Of a DNA stretch of 30,620 nt, positions 18,517-26,181 are shown in pieces (position 1 is the stretch's first letter; each line of letters begins with the position of its first letter). This DNA comes from Bacteroidota bacterium (GTDB lineage: Bacteria; Bacteroidota; Bacteroidia; Bacteroidales; WCHB1-69), in contig JAEZOU010000067.1 of NCBI GenBank assembly GCA_023413895.1, positions 1 to 30,620 of the forward strand, given 5' to 3'. Position numbers and translations under genes: made by a program. A model generated the notes under the pieces. It saw only the letters and a list, made by a program, of their open reading frames with translations. It was not told the origin of the DNA and did not search any database.

Positions 18517-19206
18517 ATGAATATTAAAGTAACCCTGCTATTAGCAGAAGATGATGTGAATTTGGGAAAGATTTTGTCAGCCTTTTTGGATGCAAAAGGT
18601 TTTTCTGTAATTCATGCGCATAATGGGGAGGCTGCGTATGAACTATTTTGCACTAAGAAAATTGACCTCTGTTTGGTAGATGTGATGATGCCGATTAAAG
18701 ATGGTTTCACCTTAGCGAAAGAGATTCGTAAACGTGACGACCGAGTGCCTATCATTTTTATCACTGCAAAGAATATGCAGGAGGATGTAATTCACGGACT
18801 TACAATTGGCGGCGATGATTATATAGTTAAGCCCTTTTCAATGGATGTGCTTTTGGCCCGCATTCAAGCGATGTTGCGAAGAACCAATTCAGATAAAGAG
18901 CAAGCGCAACCGCAGCAAATTTACATCGGTTCCATCCTTTTTGATGTGAATCACCAAACATTGATTGCAAATGGAAAATCAAAGAAGTTAACTACCCGCG
19001 AAACGGAGCTTCTTATGATGTTGATTGATAAGAAAAATGATGTTTTGGAAAGAGGTTATGCACTAAAAAAAATATGGGGCGATGATAGTTATTACAACGC
19101 CCGCAGTATGGATGTTTATATTACAAAGCTACGTAAATTGCTTGTTTCGGACCCTTCGGTACAAATTATTAATGTACACGGAATCGGTTTTAAATTAGTG
19201 ATGTAG
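18517..19206 (+). CDS. rprY: OmpR-family response regulator, RprY-like
   Basis: A 229-residue DNA-binding regulator. The receiver domain has the acidic pair Asp12/Asp13, phosphorylation site Asp55 ('DLCLVDVMMPIKDGFT'), Thr83 and Lys105 ('DDYIVKPFSMD'). A winged-helix OmpR/PhoB domain fills residues ~135-229, with 'TTRETELLMMLI' and 'NARSMDVYITKLRKLL' including the recognition helix and 'GIGFKLV' closing the wing. The sequence closely resembles Bacteroides RprY as I remember it. It is the last gene of the operon and receives phosphate from the kinase encoded just upstream. Its 3' end overlaps the convergent rluD-like gene by 17 bases. Confidence 0.92.
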   Translation: MNIKVTLLLAEDDVNLGKILSAFLDAKGFSVIHAHNGEAAYELFCTKKIDLCLVDVMMPIKDGFTLAKEIRKRDDRVPIIFITAKNMQEDVIHGLTIGGDDYIVKPFSMDVLLARIQAMLRRTNSDKEQAQPQQIYIGSILFDVNHQTLIANGKSKKLTTRETELLMMLIDKKNDVLERGYALKKIWGDDSYYNARSMDVYITKLRKLLVSDPSVQIINVHGIGFKLVM

Positions 19207-20269
19207 TATCAATATCTTCATCCTCTTCTTCATATTTCTTATGAAGAGCGTAGTTTCTCCATTTTTCTAGAACAGCGGTGAAGTCTTCTGGAAGCTCGGA
19301 GTCAAAGAATTTATACTCTCCTGTTGCAGGATGAGTGAATCCTAATTGTTTTGCATGTAGTGCTTGACGAGGCATCAAGTTGAAGCAATTGTTGACAAAT
19401 TGTTTGTATTTGGTGAAGGTGGTTCCTTTGAGAATTCTATCGCCACCGTATGTATCGTCGTTGAAGAGTGGGTGCCCAATAGATTTTAAATGAACTCTGA
19501 TTTGGTGTGTGCGTCCTGTTTCCAAAACGCATTCAATAAGAGTAACATATCCAAATCTTTCAATAACCTTCCAATGGGTAACAGCATGCTTGCCCGCATC
19601 TCCATCAGGGAATGTAGTCATCACCATACGATCTTTGGGATTACGACCGACATTAGCAATGATGGTGCCCTCATCTTCCTTAAAATCGCCCCAAACCAAG
19701 GCGTAATATTTTCTGTCAATGGTGTGGTCGAAGAAGTTTTTGGCTAACTTCATCTGAGCCCATTCCGATTTAGCAACAATCATAATGCCTGACGTATTCT
19801 TGTCAATGCGATGTACCAATAGCGGACGAACAGGTTCGCCTTCTATAGTTTTCTTGTCCAAGAATCTATATGTGAGAGCATTAACTAATGTTCCTGTATA
19901 GTTTCCGTATGCAGGATGCACCACTAAGCCAGCAGGCTTGTTAATGATAATCAAGTCGTCATCTTCGTAGGGAACAGTTAATGGAATGTTTTCTGGAATA
20001 ATTTCTAATTCCTTTGGCTCATTGGGTAAAAGTATTGTAATCAGGTCGTTAGGCTTAACTCGATAGTTAGATTTTTCCGCTTTCCCATTCACTAATATGC
20101 AATTTGCCTTTGCCGCTTGCTGAATTTTGTTGCGAGAAATATTGGACAAGATATTCATCAAGTACTTGTCCATTCTTAAAAGTACTTGTCCTTTATCAAC
20201 GGTAATTCGGTGGTGTTCGTAGAGTTCCTCTTTCTCCTCTTTGATATCGAGAGTTAATTCTTCTTGCAT
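19190..20269 (-). CDS. rluD: RluA/RluD-family pseudouridine synthase
   Basis: A 359-residue protein. An N-terminal extension rich in E and K is followed by an S4 RNA-binding domain (residues ~30-85, 'RMDKYLMNILSNISRNKIQQ') and the PseudoU_synth_2 catalytic domain. The catalytic aspartate is Asp156 in 'LVHRIDKNTSGIMIVAKS', the family's H-R-[LI]-D-x-x-T-S-G motif. 'GRTHQIRVHLKSIGHPLFND' is also present. It isomerises uridine to pseudouridine in structured RNA; RluD-type S4-containing enzymes act on 23S rRNA, but the target sites are not proved here. It is the last gene of a five-gene minus-strand operon, starting 1 base after the phosphohexomutase stop. The 3' end overlaps rprY by 17 bases, antisense. 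Confidence 0.92.
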   Translation of the reverse strand: MQEELTLDIKEEKEELYEHHRITVDKGQVLLRMDKYLMNILSNISRNKIQQAAKANCILVNGKAEKSNYRVKPNDLITILLPNEPKELEIIPENIPLTVPYEDDDLIIINKPAGLVVHPAYGNYTGTLVNALTYRFLDKKTIEGEPVRPLLVHRIDKNTSGIMIVAKSEWAQMKLAKNFFDHTIDRKYYALVWGDFKEDEGTIIANVGRNPKDRMVMTTFPDGDAGKHAVTHWKVIERFGYVTLIECVLETGRTHQIRVHLKSIGHPLFNDDTYGGDRILKGTTFTKYKQFVNNCFNLMPRQALHAKQLGFTHPATGEYKFFDSELPEDFTAVLEKWRNYALHKKYEEEDEDIDTTSLI

Positions 20270-20270
20270 A

Positions 20271-21614
20271 TTATTGTAAATTATTGATAATCAGTTTTGC
20301 TTCGTTCAGTTTTTCTTGTAAAAGTTCAGTGCTTTTTGCTTCCATCAGTAATCTTAAATAGGGTTCTGTATTAGAAGGGCGTACATTGAACCACCAATCT
20401 TGAAATTCGATTCTGTAACCATCAAAATCCATTATTTTTATTGGCTGTTCTTGATGGGTAAAGTGTTCCTTTAATGCTTCCATTGCTTCCTGTTTCTGTT
20501 CAATTTTGAAATTGATTTCTCCAGAATTAGCGTACGAAGCAATCTGTTTGATAATTTGAGAAAGGGAGATTCCTTTCTTTTTGAATTTGCTGATAATGTG
20601 TAAGATGATAAGTGATGCCATCATAGCGGAGTCGGAGTAGAAGAAATCGCGGAAGTAGTAGTGTCCCGCAAATTCGCCACCAAAGATTCCATCAACCTCG
20701 CGAAGTTTAAGGGCTGCGTATGCACGTCCTACACGCCAAATATAAGGAGTGAATTCCATTTTTTCCAAATATTCAGATACTGATTTAGATGTTCTAATAT
20801 CTTGAATATAAATCCCTTTTAATTTTTTCTCCTCTCCAAAATAGTGACCCATCAGCGCAATCATCAGGTCGGGAGCGATAAATTGTCCTAATTCATCTAC
20901 AAACATTACGCGGTCTGCGTCTCCATCGTAGATAACGCCAACGTCAGCGTTGCGCGCAAGCACCTCTCTCTTAAGGTCGCGTACGTTTTTCTCCTCAAGC
21001 GGGTTGCCATCGTGGTTCGGGAAGTTGCCGTCTAATTCATTGTAAAGGTAGTGCGGTTGCGTTCCGAATAGTTCGCCAACTAATAATGAAGCCATTCCGT
21101 GTGAACAATCCATCACAATGTTCAGATTGGAAATATCGTGTGTGTATTGTTTCAGAAATTCTAAATACTCATTCTGACAAGAATATTCCACAATTTTACC
21201 CCGATTTTCTGCAACTTTTACGCTTTCTGTAGCAATTTTTTGCTCAATTTCACGCAATCCTGTATCGTAGCCACAGGGTAGTGCACCCCGCCGAGATACT
21301 TTTAAACCATTGTAATCCTTCGGATTATGTGATGCAGTAATCATAACGGAACCATCAAAATCGTGCTTTGCCGTGAAATAATACACCATTGGGGTGGTGC
21401 AAAGCCCTAAATTATAGACATCTGCGCCCGCATCTGTAATTCCTCTACTTAATGCATCAAACATCGCTGGTGATGAAAGACGCATATCTCGGCCGACTAA
21501 AATCTTTTTCGCTTCCAAGAGCTGTGGAAGGAAATATCCAAATTTGTAAATGGTTTCCAAATCAAAATCTTGATTGTAAACACCTCTGAAATCGTATGCT
21601 TTAAATGCTGACAT
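20271..21614 (-). CDS. manB: Phosphomannomutase / phosphoglucomutase (alpha-D-phosphohexomutase)
   Basis: A 447-residue cytoplasmic enzyme with all four phosphohexomutase motifs. These are the phosphoserine loop 'TASHNPKDYNG' (Ser95), the metal loop 'DGDADR' (residues 230-235), the sugar-binding 'GGEFAGHYYF' (from 312) and the phosphate-binding 'RPSNTEPYLR' (from 412). It interconverts hexose 6- and 1-phosphates, feeding GDP-mannose or UDP-glucose type sugar nucleotides. 'GGEFAGH' is of the GGE.SGH class usual in PMM/PGM. Substrate preference cannot be fixed by eye. It sits 11 bases after the hypothetical gene and 1 base before rluD in the batD operon. Confidence 0.92.
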   Translation of the reverse strand: MSAFKAYDFRGVYNQDFDLETIYKFGYFLPQLLEAKKILVGRDMRLSSPAMFDALSRGITDAGADVYNLGLCTTPMVYYFTAKHDFDGSVMITASHNPKDYNGLKVSRRGALPCGYDTGLREIEQKIATESVKVAENRGKIVEYSCQNEYLEFLKQYTHDISNLNIVMDCSHGMASLLVGELFGTQPHYLYNELDGNFPNHDGNPLEEKNVRDLKREVLARNADVGVIYDGDADRVMFVDELGQFIAPDLMIALMGHYFGEEKKLKGIYIQDIRTSKSVSEYLEKMEFTPYIWRVGRAYAALKLREVDGIFGGEFAGHYYFRDFFYSDSAMMASLIILHIISKFKKKGISLSQIIKQIASYANSGEINFKIEQKQEAMEALKEHFTHQEQPIKIMDFDGYRIEFQDWWFNVRPSNTEPYLRLLMEAKSTELLQEKLNEAKLIINNLQ

Positions 21615-21625
21615 ATTATTGTTTT

Positions 21626-22219
21626 TTAATTGGGATTGTCTTTAATGAAATTAATCCATTGTTCAAAATGTAAATCGTTGATTCTGAATGTGATATTGTA
21701 AAAAGCACGTGCCCAATACGATTTTACATTAAATCCTTTAGGGCGTTCGGTAAATCTTTCGCAGAGAACGGTTTGCTTTGTCGTTGTGTGAATAATGCAG
21801 ACCCAAACGGCTGCGGCTTTCACGTTTTGGTCCAATGACTCAACAATGAAGAGAACTGCAAATTCTGTATTTTGAGGAATTTTAAGTTGCGAGATATAGT
21901 TGATAATGAACTCTTCGTTGTATGTATTCTCTATTTGAATATGTTTCTTGATGCGAAGTTTTTCCTTAGTGATGATGTTTCTTTTGGTAACCATTCGTAA
22001 GTCATAGTTGACAATAGGTTTCTGAAATGTAATACGTAGATTGTATTTTTTCTGGTCAGTGATAAACATCTTATTCCACTCATTAAAATAAAAATGGAAA
22101 GCATCAGTAGGAAGGTCAAACCCATTTTGAGTAAATGTAGCTTGTGAGAAATCTACTCCTAACCAAGTAATCTCTTTTCGATCTAAAAAGTTTTTAAGTA
22201 GCTCTTTGTTTAAGTACAT
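21626..22219 (-). CDS. Conserved-looking hypothetical protein of the batD-manB operon
   Basis: A 197-residue protein without signal peptide or clear membrane helix. Visible features are 'ITWLGVDFSQATF' near the start, 'FHFYFNEWNKMFITDQKKYN', a hydrophobic strand 'EFAVLFIVESLDQNVKAAAV' and 'NVKSYWARAFYNITFRI' near the end. I recall unnamed Bacteroidota proteins with the same pattern (WLGLDF, a central FVE strand, a YWA.S segment), but cannot assign a function. It lies 39 bases after batE and 11 bases before the mutase gene, so it is probably expressed with both. Codon use and composition match its neighbours. Confidence 0.75.
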   Translation of the reverse strand: MYLNKELLKNFLDRKEITWLGVDFSQATFTQNGFDLPTDAFHFYFNEWNKMFITDQKKYNLRITFQKPIVNYDLRMVTKRNIITKEKLRIKKHIQIENTYNEEFIINYISQLKIPQNTEFAVLFIVESLDQNVKAAAVWVCIIHTTTKQTVLCERFTERPKGFNVKSYWARAFYNITFRINDLHFEQWINFIKDNPN

Positions 22220-22258
22220 TTACAATATTGTTAACGTCGTTTTTTTAATTTTGTTCAG

Positions 22259-23041
22259 TTAGATGATTTCTAAATTATCCTCTTTTATCCAACCTTTTTC
22301 TCCGTTAGGAATTTGAATTTCAATCCATTCGTTCATTTGGTCTGTGATTTTTACTTTTAAACCTTCATGGATAATGAAAAGGTCGGTTCCGTCGTTGTCT
22401 GGAGTGCTTTTCCCACTAATTACGGTTGTGGTTATAATTCCTTCGGGATTTTTGGTGTAATAATAGGTTTGACGATGTGCAAAAATTATGGATAAAATAG
22501 TGAAAATCAGCGAAAAAATTGCAATTGCTAATCCCGTTTTCCGTATCCAATTTCGGCGCGAAAGGAACATAAATAGAAGCGCCGTGAAGAGAATAATATT
22601 GCAAATAATGGAGATGATTGTCCAAGTTTCACCATTACATAGAGTTGCTATTGATTTCCACCAGCGAACAATAAAAATCTCAGGTAAAATATCAATTTTG
22701 TCAGTTAATTTCTGGTTTACAAAAGCAATATTATGTTTTATATCTTCATTGTTAGGATTCATACGTAGTGCGCGTTCGTACCAAAGTAGAGCATTGGCAT
22801 TGTCGCCAGCTTTGAAGTAAGCATTGCCTAAATTGTAATGAAGTACAGCACTTTGGTATCCCGCATCCACAATTTGTAGGTAGTTGAAAATGGCGCTTTG
22901 GTAATCTTTGGATTGGTAAGCATTATTGCCCGCTTCCATCAAAATTTGTGCGCTGTCTGCAGAAAGGACTATTTCTTTTTGTGCGCCAAGTGAAAAGTTG
23001 GTAAAAAGAATTGCTATGAATAGTAAAATTCTGATTTTCAT
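22259..23041 (-). CDS. batE: BatE-like TPR and SH3 protein
   Basis: A 260-residue protein. A signal peptide (residues ~1-20) is followed by tetratricopeptide repeats at about 30-115 ('AVLHYNLGNAYFKAGDNANALLWYERALRMNP' spans one consensus unit). Two membrane helices lie near 138-162 and 168-190. A C-terminal bacterial SH3-like domain (about 200-260) ends in 'NGEKGWIKEDNLEII'. This order is that of BatE in Bacteroides aerotolerance (Bat) operons. The TPR part would face the periplasm and may scaffold other Bat proteins. It follows batD by 12 bases. The batA, batB and batC genes that usually accompany it are not in the window. Confidence 0.82.
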   Translation of the reverse strand: MKIRILLFIAILFTNFSLGAQKEIVLSADSAQILMEAGNNAYQSKDYQSAIFNYLQIVDAGYQSAVLHYNLGNAYFKAGDNANALLWYERALRMNPNNEDIKHNIAFVNQKLTDKIDILPEIFIVRWWKSIATLCNGETWTIISIICNIILFTALLFMFLSRRNWIRKTGLAIAIFSLIFTILSIIFAHRQTYYYTKNPEGIITTTVISGKSTPDNDGTDLFIIHEGLKVKITDQMNEWIEIQIPNGEKGWIKEDNLEII

Positions 23042-23053
23042 TGTTCTATAGAT

Positions 23054-24907
23054 TTATTTTGAACTTTCGTTTTTGAGAATAGATTGAAGTGCTTGGGCGT
23101 ACATTTCGTTCATTAGTGTAGCACTATCACCTGGTGCAAATCGAGCAAATTCACACTGATTCAGTGTGTTGATAAAACCTTGGATATTTTCAGATTGTAT
23201 TCCCTTTTCTGTTAATGTTTTTTCTACTGTATCAATGGAAAGTTGAGAAAGTGGAATGTGATATTTGTCGCTTAAGTAGCCCCATAATGCACGAGAAATT
23301 TCAATATAAAACTCCTCTTTGTTATTTTCTTGTAATAGTTTTTGTGCTTTGGTTAGGCTTTTTTTCGCTACTTTTAACGCTCGTTTGTTCTTTACTAATT
23401 CGGTATTGTTCATATATTCAATCCGTTTTCTCCAAATAATGAGAATGATGATGAATAAAAGAAGTGGAAGGACTAAAATGAGGTGATAAATTGGCGTATT
23501 AAAGAAAGTACGTTTGTTTTGCGAAAGGTTGAATTTCGAGGTTTTGATGTAGCGGATATCTTTGTCTAACATTTTGATTTCCTTTTGATTAGAAGATATT
23601 GTGGTGAGTGTGTTTTCATCACCTTTTTCTACTTCTATTTCAAAGGATTCTGTTTCGATAGTTTTGTATGTGTGATTTTGTAAATCGAAGTAAGAGAATG
23701 CAATAGGGGATAATGTGAATTTGCCAGCGGAGCGAGGAATTAGAGTATATTCAAAGATGCGAGAACCTGAGATTGTATTGCCGCTTTTGTTGATTTTGTC
23801 GGTGATAATAGGTTCAGAAACATCGAAATCGGGCGGAAAATTTAGTGAAAGATCGTCAATGTATTGTATATTGCCACTTCCGCTTACGGTAATGGTAAGG
23901 TTGGTGGCGTCGTTGGCGCGTAGTTTGTCACGGCTTAGAAGTGCCGTGATGGTGAAATTTCCTACAACACCACTGAAATCAGCAGGCGTACTTGCTGTCG
24001 GTAATGGCTTTACGTTCAACTTGATACTATTCGATTTGATATCAACGTTATAGTCGTTGGCTTGAGTCATGCCACCAAAGAAACTATCAAAAAATGGATC
24101 ACCAGAAGAGGCACGAGTAACTACACGAACGGTCATGTCTAACTCCATTGGGGTAATGGTGATTTCGCCTGATTTTTGTGGGAAAAGTGCAGTTTTTTTA
24201 ATCTCTGAAACGTAATATCTTTTGTTGTTAATTACCTCTACATCTGGTCGTTGGTTCTGATTAGAACTCTCTAAATCGTATGCCCAAAGGTCGGTTTGTT
24301 TGGGTAATGTAGCACCGTTTACGTAACTGTCGTATGGAGTGTAAAGTTTGTATGTTACGGTAACTTGTTCGCCAACGTAAGGGTTTGTTTTTGAACAGAA
24401 TGCTTTTACAAAAATATCATTTTTATTAAATCCAGAAGGCGTTTGTCCTTGCGTTTGCTGTCTTCCTTGTCCACTGCGCGCTTGGTTCTGCTGACTTTGT
24501 CCCGAACTTTTTACCACCTGAATGGTAACAGCATTCGATTTCATCTGTTTGTTTTTGCTTACTACGGTAACTCCAGGAATGGTAAATTGTCCCTCTTTCT
24601 CGGCAGCAAGATAGTAAGTGTAAGTTACTGTTTCTGATTTCGATACGTTTCCGTTGACAATGGAAATATTTGACGAAGTGCTTTGGCTTGGACCTTGTAA
24701 TAACTTGAAACCTGGGAAACTGATGTTTTTTACTTTTCCATTGTTGTCGTCAATGGTAAGTGAGTAGCGAAAACTTTGTCCAACCGCAACCTGAGAGGGG
24801 GCTTTGGCTACGCAACTTGTTTGCGCTGAAAGGTGAATGTTTAAAGTTAAAAATAATGATAATATGCTAAAAATTAGTAATTTGTGTTTTACGCGCATCT
24901 TCTCCAT
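23054..24907 (-). CDS. batD: BatD-like protein (Bat aerotolerance operon)
   Basis: A 617-residue protein with signal peptide (hydrophobic residues ~9-28, LSAQ). A long periplasmic part has repeated Ig-like beta modules, including 'VAVGQSFRYSLTID', 'PYVGEQVTVTYKLYT' and 'LRANDATNLTITVSGSGNIQ', the last being a BatD hallmark. A transmembrane helix lies near residues 470-492, followed by a helical cytoplasmic tail of ~120 residues. A Q/S/G-rich linker lies near residue 140. The family is linked to oxidative stress tolerance in Bacteroides and the molecular role is unknown. It is the first gene of the operon batD-batE-hypothetical-manB-rluD and is divergent from pfkA. A -7 element lies 21 bases upstream. 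Confidence 0.87.
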   Translation of the reverse strand: MEKMRVKHKLLIFSILSLFLTLNIHLSAQTSCVAKAPSQVAVGQSFRYSLTIDDNNGKVKNISFPGFKLLQGPSQSTSSNISIVNGNVSKSETVTYTYYLAAEKEGQFTIPGVTVVSKNKQMKSNAVTIQVVKSSGQSQQNQARSGQGRQQTQGQTPSGFNKNDIFVKAFCSKTNPYVGEQVTVTYKLYTPYDSYVNGATLPKQTDLWAYDLESSNQNQRPDVEVINNKRYYVSEIKKTALFPQKSGEITITPMELDMTVRVVTRASSGDPFFDSFFGGMTQANDYNVDIKSNSIKLNVKPLPTASTPADFSGVVGNFTITALLSRDKLRANDATNLTITVSGSGNIQYIDDLSLNFPPDFDVSEPIITDKINKSGNTISGSRIFEYTLIPRSAGKFTLSPIAFSYFDLQNHTYKTIETESFEIEVEKGDENTLTTISSNQKEIKMLDKDIRYIKTSKFNLSQNKRTFFNTPIYHLILVLPLLLFIIILIIWRKRIEYMNNTELVKNKRALKVAKKSLTKAQKLLQENNKEEFYIEISRALWGYLSDKYHIPLSQLSIDTVEKTLTEKGIQSENIQGFINTLNQCEFARFAPGDSATLMNEMYAQALQSILKNESSK

Positions 24908-24927
24908 TTTAATGTAAAAATATTTTG

Positions 24928-24935
24928 CAAATGTA
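24928..24935 (-). promoter_or_regulatory. -7 promoter element for the batD operon
   Basis: Minus strand TACATTTG followed by CAAAA matches TAnnTTTG, 21 bases before the ATG at 24907, implying a short leader. Confidence 0.5.
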
Positions 24936-24980
24936 CAAGAAATTTTGTTTACTAACGAACCAATAACCTAAAAAATTGTT

Positions 24981-24988
24981 TATCTTTG
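24981..24988 (+). promoter_or_regulatory. -7 promoter element for pfkA
   Basis: TATCTTTG followed by CAG matches TAnnTTTG, 18 bases before the ATG at 25007. It makes a compact divergent promoter pair with batD and excludes the in-frame TTG at 24986 as the start. Confidence 0.55.
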
Positions 24989-25006
24989 CAGTTTAAATTT
25001 AATACT

Positions 25007-26107
25007 ATGTCAAGAAAAATTTTAGTGGTAACCGGTGGTGGCGATTGCCCTGGATTAAATGCAGTAATTAGAGGAATTGTTAAAAGTGCAGCATCTGATG
25101 GCGACTGGGAGGTATTTGGCTGTATTGAGTCTTTTAATGGTTTACTGAAAGATGAGATTGAGATTGTTCCTTTGACAGAGCAATCTGTGGCAGGTATCCA
25201 CGTGCAGGGCGGCACAATTATTAAAACTACTAATCACGGCGGTCCATTCCAATTTCCTGTGCGCCAATCGGATGGAAGCTGGAAAGTGGAAGATCGTTCT
25301 CAGTTGTTAAAGAAAAGATTGGAGGATTTGGGAATTGAGTGTGTTGTGAATATTGGTGGCGATGGTTCTCAAAGAATTTCTCTTGCCCTTTCCGATTTGG
25401 GAATTCCAATTGTCGGTGTGCCGAAAACTATTGATAACGACTTGTCATCTACAGATTTTACTTTTGGTTTTCAGACTGCGGTGCAGATTGCTACGGAAGC
25501 TGTGGATAAGTTGGTAACAACGGCTGCCAGCCACAATCGTGTGTTTATTCTTGAGGTGATGGGCAGAGATGCAGGTTGGATTGCGCTCCATGCAGCAATT
25601 GCAGGAGGTGCTGAGGTGTGTATTATCCCTGAGATTCCATACGATCCGCAGAAAATTGTGGATAGAATAAACCAACGTTATGCGCAAAATGCAGGTTTCT
25701 GCAATATTGTAATTGCAGAAGGTGCCAAAGGTTTGGACGGAAAGGTTACGGGCTCGGCGCCTACGGCTGTGGGAGATCCCAATATCAAATTGGGCGGCGT
25801 GGGTGATAAACTTAAAATGCAACTGCAAGCATTAGGTGTAGAACACGATATTCGTGTAACTGTGCTCGGACACTTGCAACGTGGCGGAATTCCAGTGGCG
25901 TACGATCGCGTTTTGGCAACCGCTTTCGGGTCTCACGCTTTTGAGTTGGTGAAAAATAGAAAATATCGCCGGATGGTGGCTTATAATAAAACTGAAATTG
26001 TTGATGTTCCCCTTGAAGATGCGGTGAAGAGTGCTAATAATATAAACCCTGAAACCTCCTCTTTGGTGCGTGCAGCTAAAAATATCGGAATTGCTTTTGG
26101 TGATTAG
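25007..26107 (+). CDS. pfkA: 6-phosphofructokinase, ATP-type active site on a group III-like frame
   Basis: A 366-residue glycolytic enzyme. Starting at the ATG at 25007 it opens with 'MSRKILVVTGGGDCPGLNAV', the N-terminal phosphate loop. 'GGDGS' places Asp119-Gly120 at the phosphoryl-donor site; Gly here goes with ATP, whereas an Asp goes with pyrophosphate. 'VPKTIDNDL' has Lys140 and the catalytic base Asp143. 'MGRDAGWIALHAAI' and 'LGHLQRGGIPVAYDR' are also present. The Gly plus Lys combination is that of group III ATP-dependent enzymes, to my knowledge. The product is fructose 1,6-bisphosphate. Its own promoter lies just upstream. No terminator is evident before the MATE gene, which has its own promoter. 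Confidence 0.93.
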   Translation: MSRKILVVTGGGDCPGLNAVIRGIVKSAASDGDWEVFGCIESFNGLLKDEIEIVPLTEQSVAGIHVQGGTIIKTTNHGGPFQFPVRQSDGSWKVEDRSQLLKKRLEDLGIECVVNIGGDGSQRISLALSDLGIPIVGVPKTIDNDLSSTDFTFGFQTAVQIATEAVDKLVTTAASHNRVFILEVMGRDAGWIALHAAIAGGAEVCIIPEIPYDPQKIVDRINQRYAQNAGFCNIVIAEGAKGLDGKVTGSAPTAVGDPNIKLGGVGDKLKMQLQALGVEHDIRVTVLGHLQRGGIPVAYDRVLATAFGSHAFELVKNRKYRRMVAYNKTEIVDVPLEDAVKSANNINPETSSLVRAAKNIGIAFGD

Positions 26108-26154
26108 CTTTTTTATTGTAAGATTTTTAGCTTCTGAATTTTAGGTATTTTTTG

Positions 26155-26162
26155 TAATTTTG
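26155..26162 (+). promoter_or_regulatory. -7 promoter element for the MATE gene
   Basis: TAATTTTG followed by CACC matches TAnnTTTG and lies 19 bases before the ATG at 26182. Confidence 0.45.
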
Positions 26163-26181
26163 CACCCTTAATTTTGTAAGG

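Noticed and set aside
24986..25006. TTG start seven codons before the pfkA ATG
   Set aside because: It lies within the TATCTTTG promoter element; the family start is the ATG at 25007.
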